Source: Aurifilum marmelostoma
Taxonomy: Eukaryota > Ascomycota > Sordariomycetes > Diaporthales > Cryphonectriaceae
Reading direction: 5' to 3'
Length of the DNA stretch: 64,000 bases
Assembly (NCBI GenBank): GCA_027559495.1
Contig: JAMXSV010000007.1
Span: 124,001 to 188,000, forward strand
Shown here: piece after piece, positions 23,453 to 34,120 of the stretch
Layout of the letters: each line of letters opens with the position of its first letter
Position numbering within the stretch: the stretch's first letter is position 1
Translations under genes and position numbers: made by a program
Notes under the pieces: model-generated
Seen by the model: only the letters and a program-made list of their open reading frames with translations
Told to the model about the DNA's origin: nothing
Databases searched by the model: none

Positions 23453-24623
23453 ATGGCTCAACCCTCTGCCGCCGCCACTCCCACGAACCCCCCAAAAAGT
23501 GGTCGATGTCCACACCCATATGTACCCTCCCTTCTATGTCGATATCCTCTCCTCCAGGTCCACCATCCCTCTCGTGCGGAGCTTTCCAAGCTCACCAGAC
23601 CCGCGCCTCATCCTCCTCGAGGCAGAGGTGCCGTCGCTGGCCGGTGCTGAGTCCTCGACCACCGCCAGGCCTCCAGGACGACCCCTCACAAGACACTACT
23701 CCTCCCTGGACCAGAAGATTCGCTTCATGGACACCCACCGAATTGATATCTCGGTCATCTCCCTTGCCAACCCGTGGCTGGATTTCCTGGCCCCTGCCGA
23801 GTCCGGCCCCGCCGCCGAGTCCGTCAACGCCGAGTTCAGTGCCATGTGCGCTGCCCATCCAGGCCGGCTTTACTTCTTCGGCGCCCTGCCATTAACAGCC
23901 CCTCTCGCTACAGTCCAGGCCGCCGTCACCCGCCTTACCAACCTTCCCTACTGCCGTGGCGTGATTCTCGGCACCTCGGGTCTGGGGAAAGGGCTGGATG
24001 ACCCAGCCCTGCTGCCCGTGCTCGAGGCCCTCGGCGCTGCAGGGCTCACCGTCTTCTTGCACCCGCACTATGGCCTGCCCAACGAGGTCTGGGGCCCCCG
24101 CGCCGCTTCTGAGTACGGCCACGTGCTCCCGCTGGCCCTGGGATTCCCCATGGAGACTACCATCGCCGTGGCGCGCATGTACCTGGCGGGCGTATTCGAC
24201 GCCGTCCCTGCCCTGCGCATGATCCTCGCCCACAGCGGTGGCACCCTGCCATTCCTGGCCGGGCGGATCGAGAGCTGTGTCCGGCACGACGGGCAGCTCG
24301 TGGGCGACGGCAAGGTGGCTGCCGGGCGGCGGACGGTGTGGGACGTGCTGCGGAGCCAGGTCTACCTGGACGCCGTCATCTACTCCGAGGTCGGGCTCAA
24401 GACCGCGATCGAGGCGAGCGGTGGTGCCGACAGGCTGATGTTTGGGACGGATCACCCGTTCTTCCCACCGGTTGGGGGCAGCGACGGCGCCGAGGACGGG
24501 GAGTGGGAGAGCGTGGGGCTCAACGCCGAGGCGGTGACCAAGGCGCTGGGGGAGGGCTCAGAAGAGACCAAGGGCGTTATGGGAGGGAATGCAGTGAGGG
24601 TCCTGAGACTGTTTGGGGAGTGA
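23453..24623 (+). CDS. Amidohydrolase-2 (ACMSD-type) family protein, frame broken near the start
   Basis: The only ATG in good context is at 23453 (CACCATGG, MAQPSAAATPTNPPK). The long catalytic frame, opening with VVDVHTHMYPP, is one base out of phase with it. Dropping one base from the five-A run at 23494-23498 joins them as PPKVVDVHTHMYPP, the usual fungal start, and gives 389 residues. Metal-site motifs of the TIM-barrel amidohydrolases are present: HTH near the start, FLHPHYG, LAHSGGTLPF and FGTDHPFFPP. The family includes 2-amino-3-carboxymuconate-6-semialdehyde decarboxylase and other metal-dependent decarboxylases or hydrolases; the substrate is not evident. No intron seen. A pure GAG tract begins 53 bases after the stop. 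Confidence 0.85.
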
Positions 24624-25360
24624 ACGATGCGATGCAGATTATTAGCAGGACTGAGGAGATGGTGATGATGATGATGAGGAGGAGGAGGAGGAGGAGGAGG
24701 AGGAGGAGGAGGAGGAGGAGGAGGAGGAGGAGGAGGAGGAGGAGGAGGAGGAGGAGGAGGAGGAGGAGGAGGAGGAGGAGGAGGAGGAGGAGGAGGAATA
24801 CACATATATGATGATATATAGTGTCGTTCCACTCGCCTTCAGCATAATCCAAGATCTGACGTCCTTGGACACAATATCTACAGGAACCTGGCAGATCTGC
24901 TATTAGAATTTTATGACGGCAAGATGATTCAGGGAGAGAAAGCCGAGCCTTACAGACAAGTCCATGTTTGTCTTTCCTTAAATTTTCTCGATCACATACA
25001 AAATCTCTTCACTGCACCGTAGCACTATACTTAATATGTTTTATGATACTGCTGTTGTAAGTGTCTAGTATACTGTAGCACTATAAGTGCCAGGGTGCAG
25101 GGGCCTGGAATAGCGGGGAACAGGGCCGCCGTGCACTGACGAAACCAGCTGACATCACCGATGCCTTCAGCGGTTGTGGTCGGCAGGTGGGGCACATCCG
25201 GTACGGCAGGCGCCAACTACTACATAGTACTTACAGCGATGACAGCCTCGCCCACGGGGATCCTTAGAATAACCATCACCCTGAACTTGTACTGAGCCTA
25301 CAACAACCCTCCTACAGGTCCCGAACCATACGTCTCGCGTATAGCCCATGGGTCCACAAG
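24624..25360. other. Intergenic stretch holding a large GAG tract
   Basis: The 3' flank of the amidohydrolase carries a short GAT run and then the GAG repeat (24676-24797). The rest is AT-rich sequence and the upstream region of the alpha/beta hydrolase gene. No gene recognised. Confidence 0.55.
24676..24797 (+). repeat. Uninterrupted GAG trinucleotide repeat, about 41 units
   Basis: 122 bases of perfect GAG follow a short GAT run. The tract lies 53 bases after the amidohydrolase stop, so it is probably in that gene's 3' UTR as a pure purine stretch. Long open frames through it on both strands (poly-Arg on plus; poly-Pro, poly-Leu and poly-Ser on minus) are artefacts of the repeat. Confidence 0.97.
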
Positions 25361-26836
25361 ATGAAGAAGACCTTACTGCTATGCTTCATCCACGGCTTCA
25401 AGGTAGAGTCCCGCCCCCAGATCACATGCCGTCCCCAGACGATGATGCGTAAAGCAGCAGCAGCAGCAGCAGCAGCTGACCACAAGTTACCAACATATCT
25501 AGGGGGGTGAGGAGACCTTTGGCCAGAAGTACGCCTTTACCCAGGACCTCCGCGACCGCCTCTCAACCCTCCTCCCCAAGCTCGACATCCAGGTCCTCGT
25601 CTACCCAAAGTACGAGACCCGCGGCAACCTCGCCGACTGCGTCAACCGGTTCCGCGACTGGCTGCAGGAGAAAGTCATAGATCTCGAGGTCGCCAAGGGC
25701 ACGCCCTCCCCGACCGTCGAGCCCAGCGTGCGCGTCGTCCTGTGCGGCCACTCCATGGGCGGCATCGTCGCCGCCGAGACCGTCATCTCCCTCACCTCAG
25801 ACCGCGTCATTCCTCCCGTCTCCTCCGCCCCGGGCGCAGACGGCAACCACACCGCCGCCCCAGCCGAGAGTGACCATGTGCCCCTCAACAGCCTCATGTT
25901 TCCGTATGTCCAGGCCGTCCTGAGCTTCGACACCCCTTATCTCGGCATCTCGCCCGGCGTCGTGGCCCACGGCGCAGAGACGCACTACACCACCGCCAGC
26001 GCCGCCCTGTCGCAGCTGAGCGCCCTCAGCTCGCTCTGGAGCCCCAGCGGGAGTCCCGCCCCCAGCGCCGCCCCGAGAGAGAAACAACCAGTGGCGGCCC
26101 TTCCCGCCGCTGCCGTCGAGGCGAGCGAGGGCGGGAGCAACAACAGCAGCGGCGGCAACAAGTCGTCGTCCTCGGGCTGGGGCTCCTGGGGCAAGTTGGC
26201 CATGTACGCGGGAGCGGGCGCGGCACTCGCCGGCGGTGCTGCGGCCGCCTACCTGAAGCGCGACCAGCTCACCGAGGGCTTCACGTGGGTGTCTTCACAC
26301 CTCGAGTTCGTGGGCTGTCTGGCCCGCGGGGGAGGAGCTGCGCCGGCGGGTGGCATACATGGCGCGCGCCCACAAGGAGCTGGGGGTCGGCTTCGGGAAC
26401 CTGTACACGAGGCTCGGCAGGGGCGCAGTCGCCAAGCAGCAGCAGGTCGCAGGCATGGGCGGCACCAATATGGTCGGCACGGTCATTGGGAGCCAGAGGA
26501 CGTTCTGCAACCTGCCGAGCAGGAAGGGGCGGGCCGGACCGCACTGGTTGGTGGGAGGAGGCGGTCAATGACAGCGCGGGCGACGAGACCCAGGCGCATA
26601 TGTGTGAGTTTTTTTGTTTCTAATTTCTTGTTGCTCTTTGTTCTTCCCTTATCCCGTCAATCTGCTGATCACAATTTTCTTTCGACGCAGCCATGTTCGA
26701 GCCGCAGGAGAACCCCAGTTACGACCAGCTTGCCGACAGCGCTGCCCAGACCATTGCGAGGTGGACGAGAAATGACTGGTACGAGAGCAGCACGGAGGCC
26801 GAGATTCGTGATGCTACCGCCTCTCCCTCGTCATGA
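25361..26836 (+). CDS. Alpha/beta hydrolase (lipase-like, DUF676 type), two frame breaks
   Basis: Three exons: 25361-25402 (MKKTLLLCFIHGFK), 25503-26603 and 26691-26836. The first intron is phase 0 and has a CAG run directly before its CTGAC branch site. The hydrolase core is clear: the oxyanion-region FIHGFKGGEETFG and the nucleophile elbow VLCGHSMGGIVAAE with Ser as nucleophile. SFDTPYLGISPGVVAHGAE follows, then a Ser/Gly-rich linker and a hydrophobic segment (YAGAGAALAGGAAAAYL). Near the end the frame must shift twice to stay protein-like: one extra G at 26328-26332 (before EELRRRVAYMARAHKELG) and one near 26553-26555 (before EEAVNDSAGDETQAHM). With both removed the protein is 428 residues and ends in the third exon (MFEPQENPSYDQLAD). 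The substrate is unknown; a lipid or ester is likely. Confidence 0.82.
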
Positions 26837-27232
26837 GTTTCTGCTTTTTTCCGTCTACACTTTTATCATCCCTTTTGGAGTTTCATTATTCGTATCTTCT
26901 CCTTTGTCTATGCGGGATCGTCCCGGAATCGCTGTCTGAACAAGACCCAAGACAGTATCAACTTTCTTTTGCCTCTTATATACCTGTATCTTAAACGTTT
27001 TGAGCATGAAACAGGTGGTTTTGTGATGTGTAAGGGGCGCGCTTGGGAGGGGATGAAATTCATCCAACTGGCCATATACCCGATTTTTTTTCGGCCAATA
27101 ATGATATCGTCTTGCCATTAGATCCATTGAGAAATCTGTTTATCTATGGAAGCAAAACATGACGCTTCGTGTGTGTATGTGTGTGTATGTGTGAAAAGCC
27201 CCAGCTCCTCAAGGTGTGTTGTGATGCCCCTC
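26837..27232. other. Convergent 3' spacer, 396 bp
   Basis: Lies between the hydrolase stop and the PHS1 stop. It holds T-rich sequence and a TG run near 27171-27192. No gene seen. Confidence 0.5.
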
Positions 27233-28032
27233 CTACTCCTTCTTAGATCTCCCGCCGCTCCCGCCGCCGCCGCCGCCCAGGACCTTTCTCCTCTGCCTCA
27301 CCATGTGTCCATACAGCTTGGGCGCCCCAGGCAGATACGTCGCCATAACCACAGCGATGACGACCCACCTGGCCACGTCGCCCTCCGCCCTGGCGATGCC
27401 GAACGCGAGGAACAGCTCCCACAGCTCGCTCGAGATGCCGACGGGGTAGAGCACGTAGAAGCCGCTGTAGCGCAGCCACTGCAGCGCGGGGGGCTCGGCC
27501 AGGCCGGACAGCGAGAGGGCGAAGAAGGCGTAGCGGATGACCTCTGTGGTGGACCAGGCGAGGAGCATGGTGCTGTAGGCCGGGGAGGTGGCGATGCTCG
27601 GGTACAGGTGGACGGCGCCCCAGACGAGGGCGAAGCGGGAGGCTACCTGCATCAGGGTCGTGAGGAGGGGGGCGCGGACGATGCCTGGGTTGGTGAGGTG
27701 GGTTTGATCAGTCAGAGTTCACGTGTGTTCGGGACAGCTGAGACCCTTGAGGGGCTTGGGTTAAGCAAAATAAGGAAAGGAAGAGAGAGGACAAACGCAC
27801 CTAGCACCGAGTGCACGACCTCAAGACCTGCGAGCGTCTGTGTCCATTTTGTCCACTCGCCCACGGACGGGTAGACTGCCTTGGGCCCAGTGGACGCGAG
27901 GGTCTGCGCCGTGGTGACGAGCACGACGGACCACAGCGCGGCGGAGAGGGCGTTGTAGGCGACGAGGTAGGTCCTTTTGGCTGACGACATGGGCCTGCTC
28001 GGCCCACCGGCGCTCTTGGAGGAGGAGGACAT
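27233..28032 (-). CDS. PHS1: Very-long-chain (3R)-3-hydroxyacyl-CoA dehydratase PHS1
   Basis: Two exons on the minus strand: 28032-27801 and 27684-27233, 227 residues. The start is MSSSSKSAGGPSRPM. The HACD/PTPLA family is clear from VYPSVGEWTKWTQTLAGLEV, GIVRAPLLTTLMQVASRF and AYSTMLLAWSTTEVIRYAF. YPVGISSE has Tyr and Glu seven residues apart, as the catalytic pair of yeast Phs1. Several hydrophobic segments fit a multi-pass ER membrane protein, and the C-terminus is RSKKE, consistent with a dilysine-type ER retrieval signal. The enzyme dehydrates 3-hydroxyacyl-CoA in the third step of very-long-chain fatty acid elongation, which feeds sphingolipids. The length matches the family. Confidence 0.93.
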
Positions 28033-29270
28033 TGTGTGTGTGTTTGTGCACCAGGTCGCAGGAGAGAATTGGGATTTCGGAGTGGGCCAAAGGGAGTGAA
28101 TTGAAAAAAAAAAAAGACAACGACGACGACGTTGGGAAACCTTTGGAAGACGAGGGGGAGTCGTGCTGTTCGTCTTTTCCTCTTCTTCCCTCCAAGCTTC
28201 TTCCTGGACCTTCAATGTTGGAGGCTTGACTTGTTCCCTCCCAACACAATATTTCTGGGAGCTTCAACCTGGGAGGGGACGGCCAGCCCACTTTCACTAC
28301 CTACTTTAAGTTAGTGCAGGGAACCCGCGAGAGAGAGAGAGAGAGAACAGACTTGGCAGTAGTACAGGGGCAAGGATACGCCAGGGGCCAACCACAAGGG
28401 CTCCAGGATGGGGGTGGCAGTGCTCGTTGAAGGGTTGTCGTCTCTTCTAGATCTCGCATGGTTTCAGCCCTACAAATGTCAGCTCGAATTGTTCCTTTGT
28501 GGAGTGTGTATATACATGTGTTTACGTGTGGGTGCGTGGGTGTGGGTATGGATAAGTGCCGAAGCTGTCAAAAAAAAAAAGAAAAGAAAAAAAAAAAAAC
28601 CCCCATAATAGTAATTATAACCTGCGACCACGTCTAATAGTAGAAGGAGGAAGAGAGAGATTCAAGTGTATATTATTCGACACCGGGCTCTGAGACCAGA
28701 TGGGGGGAGAATGGAAATAATGTCACCTCGACATGGAGAGAATAGACAAGCGTTGAAACATGTGCCTGCAAAGGCCATTCGGACCATCATTACACCCACA
28801 AGAGTAACGCAGATGGTGGTCCGCAAGGCTTCAAACGAATTATGCTCAGACTCGTGGTATTGCCTTCATACTATAAAATACTGTAACGTTTCATTTTTTT
28901 TTTCTCTCTCGCTCCCATGATTCACCCACCCATCCCATTTGGACTTTGCAAAGTTCATAGTCCCCATACCAACCTGCACCCTACGCCCTTGATCCACGAA
29001 TAAAAGATGCATCCAGTCTCGGTGAGCCAAATCCTACAAGCCAGAATTCTGAACCCAAACTCCACCAAGAAAACGCCCCCACCTTCTCCCTTCGTTATCA
29101 TTGTTTCCCTTTTTTCTTTTTTCTTTTCCTGCTCTGTCCCCCTCTCTAGCAGAGAGGAGCCACAGTCTCCGATCTTTCCCCGAGATGAGAACAGTAGCAT
29201 GTTCCCTTCATACCATCGACCTGCAAATCTCCAAGGGCAGGGAGCGTCTGACCCGTTTCTCCGCCCTCAG
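28033..29270. other. 1.2 kb intergenic stretch
   Basis: The PHS1 promoter is on the left and the 3' side of the small gene on the right. It contains a GA run (about 28330-28348), A-rich runs near 28571-28600 and a T run near 28893-28902. No protein-like frame seen. Confidence 0.5.
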
Positions 29271-29675
29271 TCAGTTCTTCTTGTGGTGGAAGACGTTCTT
29301 GACGACGTCGCCCCAGCCGCCAAACAGATACTGGTCCGAGTGTCTGCCGCAGTGGGTATAAACATTCCTCGGCGTGGAGGCTTTTCGGCTCTGGTAGGAC
29401 GCCGTCGAGCTGGTGGACACGCTGGATTCCATCGAGTCTGTTCTTGGGCACTGCCGCGGGGACCCAGAGGACATGTATGCGTTTGCCGTCTGCAGCGTCT
29501 GCTGTTGGGATGTTACTTAGGTCGCGCCGGTGTGGCAGGAGTGAATACACATATTTGTATGCTGTGAGCAACTTACGCTTTCGTATGAGGTTGGTGATGC
29601 CACAACCTGGCCGTGAGTGGGGCCGCTGGTGTACAGAGGGGCCGGAGGCGGTGCCCGCTTAGAGGAGGAACCCAT
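29271..29675 (-). CDS. Small protein of unknown function with a C-terminal CGRHSDQYLFGG motif
   Basis: Two exons on the minus strand: 29675-29577 (MGSSSKRAPPPAPLYTS) and 29501-29271, 109 residues. The donor is GTAAGT and the acceptor is a tandem CAGCAG, so an isoform without the first Gln of exon 2 is possible. The N-terminal two thirds are Ser/Thr/Pro-rich and look disordered. The last 30 residues look conserved in style: YTHCGRHSDQYLFGGW, then DVVKNVFHHKK. The Cys and His residues could bind metal, but one CxxH-like element is not enough to claim that. I recall similar short fungal proteins of unknown role but cannot name a family. The ORF is supported by clean splice sites and matching phase. 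Confidence 0.72.
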
Positions 29676-32600
29676 TTTGTTCTTGTTGTTTTGGTGATGA
29701 TGAGGAATATGTGATCAGAGTCTATCCCACTGGACAAAAGCAGTGGCGATCGTGGTGACAGCAATATGATGTATGTATATATAAATGCGGTGTGAATAAT
29801 AGGCTTTTCGTATCTGCCGCTGCGTGTTGAGACTGGAGCGGCTATAGCAGCTATACCGTCGAGTAGTATAGGCAGAAGGGATCAGGGCGGAAGGGAGGGG
29901 CGGGAAGACGAGGACTATAGCACTTTCGTTGATGATGACGATAATGGAGGAGAGAGAGAGAGATAAAAAGGCTTCAAGGAAGCGTTCTTCTTTGGGGGCC
30001 AAGTATCTTTATCTTTTCAAGGGCTCGACTGAAAATAGTACCTGCAGCACGCCTGGTGCGACAGTGCTTCTCGGACATGCACGCCGATGCTGCAAGTGTG
30101 CAAGTGTGTGCGCGTGCGTGCGTGCGTGTAAGACGATGGATGGGACCCGAAATGCAAGAGAGCAGAAGAGACGGGGACGAGAAGGGCGGCGGATACGACA
30201 GGACAGTTGACAATAAAAATAAAAGTCTAGACGCAGTAAGCTTGACCGCCGCATGATTCACCCTCTCGCAGGAGACAACAGCCCTCCTCTCTTCCCTTGT
30301 TGCATCATGTAGGGTCATGTATACAATACAGAGAGAGAGTCTTCTCCTGCTTGTGGATGATGAACATGGCACATCACTGCCTGGCTTGGAGGGTGCAGGA
30401 CAGGGATGAGGAGGCAGAATCGTATGCCTGCTGCTGGCGCGACTCGCCACGGAGTCTCGACCTCCATTCATCCTGTCTCTACCTCTGCCCCTCTCCACCC
30501 TCTCAACACGTCCACAGCGCCCTGTGGCCCTCCTTCCAGCAGAGTTAGGGCTGAAAGAGAGTCTTGGAGTGTGGGTGGGGGGTGGTCGTGTTCAGGTGGG
30601 CCAGGCCAGGGGGGAGGGGGTTCGTGGTTTGCTGTTGTATACCTTCTCCTCAGTGATGTGTTGGTCTGACCGGCTGCAGGAGGACGGTGATCCACTAGCA
30701 AGCAGCTGGGCCTCATGACAGGAGGGTGAGAGACGGGCGACCAAGCTCTGTCTCGGGGATGGAACCCCACCCGAACAAGTCTCTCTCTAATCATTTGAGT
30801 TTCTGAGCCCTAGGTGGTCTTACGCCGGCACCGACCGGGCTGCCGATCTTGTCAGACAGACAGACATGTCTCAACCGTCGAAAGACTCGGGACTTTTTTT
30901 TCGGGAAGAGAAATCGTGCTAAGCTCTGGGGGGGAGAGAGACACAAGACAGAGCGGACAGGAGGAGGAGAGAAGCTGCGAGAGAGCCCAATCGGATCCAC
31001 CTGCCACGGAGCCAGCGTATCTGAGCTGAGGACGAGAATAGCACAACACCACCCGCCGCCAGCTAGCGATAACGGCTGGGGTTTCAGTGTTTCATGGCAA
31101 GATCCGGCGGGGAGAAAAAAAGGCACAGGGACTTCGGGGGCCCAGCTATGCGTCACCTGCACCGATGCAGATCCCGCAGGCCACCCCCCCCTCCCTGACT
31201 GCTGACCTCTTTTGTGTGCTAGCAGACCTGTCCTCGGCACCTCGTAATTGCCAGCAAGAGGGAAAGAGAAAGAGACACAAGGCGTGGCTGCTAGAACAGG
31301 CCGCCGTGCATGTAACGGGATCTCATGCGACACGATAGGCCGCAGGCCGTGGGAGAGAGACACCCCGGCGCGCAAGAAATCAAGGCAGCCAAGAGGCAGT
31401 CGTTAGGCAGCCAAGTCTCGCAGAGCGTCATTATCCTCGCAAGAGTCCAGATAGCCCTCTACCTCGGACTGCCACGTTGCAAGCTCAGTTCTCTGTTGTC
31501 GATCGACACAGTTGCGGTGACCAGATGGTGCATCGTGTTGTGCGACCATCGTATCGTCCCGCTCCATAGCCCAGATAGTCTCTCTTTTTGAATCCGAAGT
31601 CAATAAAAGGCAGTACACGGGAGATGCAGTAGTATGCTTGTTAGGTACCTGCTCCTGCAGGGGATAGCGTCTGCCTGTGGTGGTTGGGCAAGGATAGGTG
31701 TGTCGTGGGGTTCCCGGTTGGCGCCGAGCTCACTGTATCATCACAGGACCCCCCCCGGCCCCCTCCCCAGCGGGCACAACCAGGGTCAGACGGACCAGAT
31801 GACCACCACAAATGGACTTGCTCAAGTCTGTGTGTTAGGTCAGGTAACAATGTCATGGCCAAATGGTGTGTGAGGCCGGACGCCAGGTCCAATGAAGGGC
31901 AAAAAAATTGGAAGCAATGTCATCATGTACGGTGCCGGTAGCTAGACGCAGCTCAATCATTCCGCTGGACGCAGTCAGAGTGCCATTTGGTCGGGGCAAC
32001 CTGGATCCCATCAAAGTGCTGGCATTCCAGCCATAGTGGAACGTGCAAGCCGCTATCATCACATACTTGGGGAATAAAAAAAATCAAGAAAATGAAGAAG
32101 AGAAATCAGTCTCAATAGTATACCAGCGACATGATGTCTCTTAATAATCATCACCTGGTAAGAATCGAGTACACTTGATGGTGTGTTCTGGATGTCGGTC
32201 TGTCCAGGTAGATAAAACTTGACTTTGGTGAGCTGCTAGGATCCAGAGGACCAGAAAGGAGGTCAAAGGGGAGGGGGGGAAAGAGACTGTCGTCAACAAT
32301 TGGAACTGAGATAATGGTGTTTTCCTTCCCAAGCTTGTGCTCTTTCTACCTCCTGTTCCCACACACGGGCCTCATATGCTGAGGATAGTTCGTCTGGCCT
32401 ATCCGCTTCTAGTCTCATGGGTGCACATTATCTTCTACCAGAACACAGACAATACATCACGGCCAGCCAGGAGATTTAGTACAAGAAGCACATGCCGAAA
32501 GAGAGACAAGTTTGGCCCTGGTCCAAGGCAGCCCATTCTGGCCGACCGAGAAAGGATAGTGGACCCATAGCCCGACTAGTTACTGATGGTCTGAGGACCG

Positions 32601-33341
32601 AGGGGAGTCGGCAGAGCTGAGCCTCGTGAACGCAGGAAAGTATCATCACAAGATCCAGGTTTCCCGACTCTCCAGAAGACAATGCAGAGTGGTAGCATCC
32701 TTCAAGGATCATTGTGTACACCCAAATTCTGGTGGATGTACTGGCGATCGCGAAGAGGGACTTCGAGGTGAGCATGGGCATGGAGAGGAAAGTAGCCCGT
32801 CGATCGAAGAACACTAGAACTGTCCATCCATTCCGTTTGATCACTCCGTAGGAGACCTTGCCACGTGCGGGAAACTTCAGCAGACGGGGGTGTTGACCAT
32901 GTCTCGCGGATGGCCACCGATAGCCCCACGCGGCGAGATGAGCACACAGGGAGGCACCCAAAGACAGACATCTTAGCTTCAGAGCGGCCGATTGTACCGC
33001 AGCAAAGCGCAACAGCCACTGGAGAAAAGTCTGGAGAGGAGGTACGTCGCCAGAAAAGAAACGACCGTGCGTCTATCTTCATTAAACCGTGATATCACAC
33101 AAAATCTGTATGTACGTACATGCGTCAGCCATTCCCTACCATGCAACTCGACCGCTTTCCCGCTGTCCGGAAGCCTATCATCAAATACAATGCTTTCTTG
33201 TTCTGCCCAATAAACGCCGTTGCTGAGCGTGGCATCCCACCTGGTTCGCCAGGGTGTACTCTGTCGCCTACTACCCAAGGAGGCAAGAGTGGATACGAGA
33301 GGAAGGAGGGGGATCGTTTGAACCCCATTGCCTCTTGCTAA
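29676..33341. other. 3.7 kb stretch without a convincing gene
   Basis: Frames on both strands up to about 195 codons were read; none has a domain, a normal start context or splice structure. Features seen are a GA run near 29948-29962, GTGCGTGCGTGC sequence near 30108-30128 and scattered purine-rich stretches (30540-31000). It could hold UTRs, a noncoding transcript or decayed sequence. Base composition is not unlike its neighbours. Confidence 0.55.
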
Positions 33342-34120
33342 CTATTCTTGGGAAACGGTTTGCTGCGCCAGTGTTAGTAGGCCGGTAGTCAGGAGAAGAG
33401 CTATAGACCCGAGACTTACCACCAGCCAATCCATGCCTTCCGACACACCGCTCCCGTCCACAGCAGAGCATGCCATGATGCTCCAGTTCCTGTCCCTCAA
33501 CTCGCCGAGCCGCAGCGCCTGTGAGATGTCGCCTGCCCCCCTTTGCACCAGGCTGATCCTGTTTGTTCGCGAACACCAAGAGTGCGGCGTCCTTCAGCTC
33601 CTCCTCGTTAAGCATGGCTGCCAGCTCGTCTGCCGCTGTCTGTAGGCGTTCTATATCGGTAGAGTCGACGACGAAGATGACCGCTGCTGTGTTGGCGTAA
33701 TAGCACCTCCAGTACGGCCTGATGCTTGTTTGGCCACCCAGATCCTGGCTTCTACGTCAGTATTTTCGTCACAGTGTATCATCGAGAGTGTCGAAGGTAT
33801 CGCGTACCCAGACATTGAAGTTGAGGTTCTTGTACGTGACGGACTCGACGTTGAATCCAATCGTTGGGATCGTTGTTACCACCTCTCCTATCTGCTTATT
33901 ATCAACAAGGTGTCCTCGGGGCATTGCGCGGGGAGGGAGAGGATCAGACCTTGAGTCTGTACAAGAGTGTTGTCTTGCCGGCGTTGTCCTGTAGTTCCGT
34001 TCTATCAGTGGCGCACTTCGTTTCCTGGACTATGACGTCTCATACCAAGCCGAGAATGAGTATCCTTATTTCCTTCTTTGCCCACAACAAGCCGGACAGC
34101 CATGACATGCTCTGACCCAT
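33342..34120 (-). CDS. ARL1: ARL1, ADP-ribosylation factor-like small GTPase, one frame break
   Basis: Five exons on the minus strand: 34120-34046, 33988-33950, 33891-33808, 33744-33420 and 33362-33342, coding for 180 residues. MGQSMSWLSGLLWAKKEIRI is the ARL1 N-terminus, with Gly2 as a myristoylation site. GTPase motifs are GLDNAGKTT, the switch Thr in TTIPTIGFNVE, WDLGGQTSIRPYWRCYY, NKQD and ACSAVDG; the end is MDWLV-QTVSQE. In exon 4 the six-C run at 33536-33541 (plus strand) puts AKGAGDISQALRLGELRDRN out of frame; five C would keep the gene intact. ARL1 acts at the trans-Golgi in recruiting golgins and in vesicle tethering. Intron 2 has a weak GTCTGA donor. It shares its promoter region with RPL39. 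Confidence 0.93.

Noticed and set aside
24338..24872. Frames with poly-Arg, poly-Pro, poly-Leu and poly-Ser
   Set aside because: All arise from the GAG repeat.
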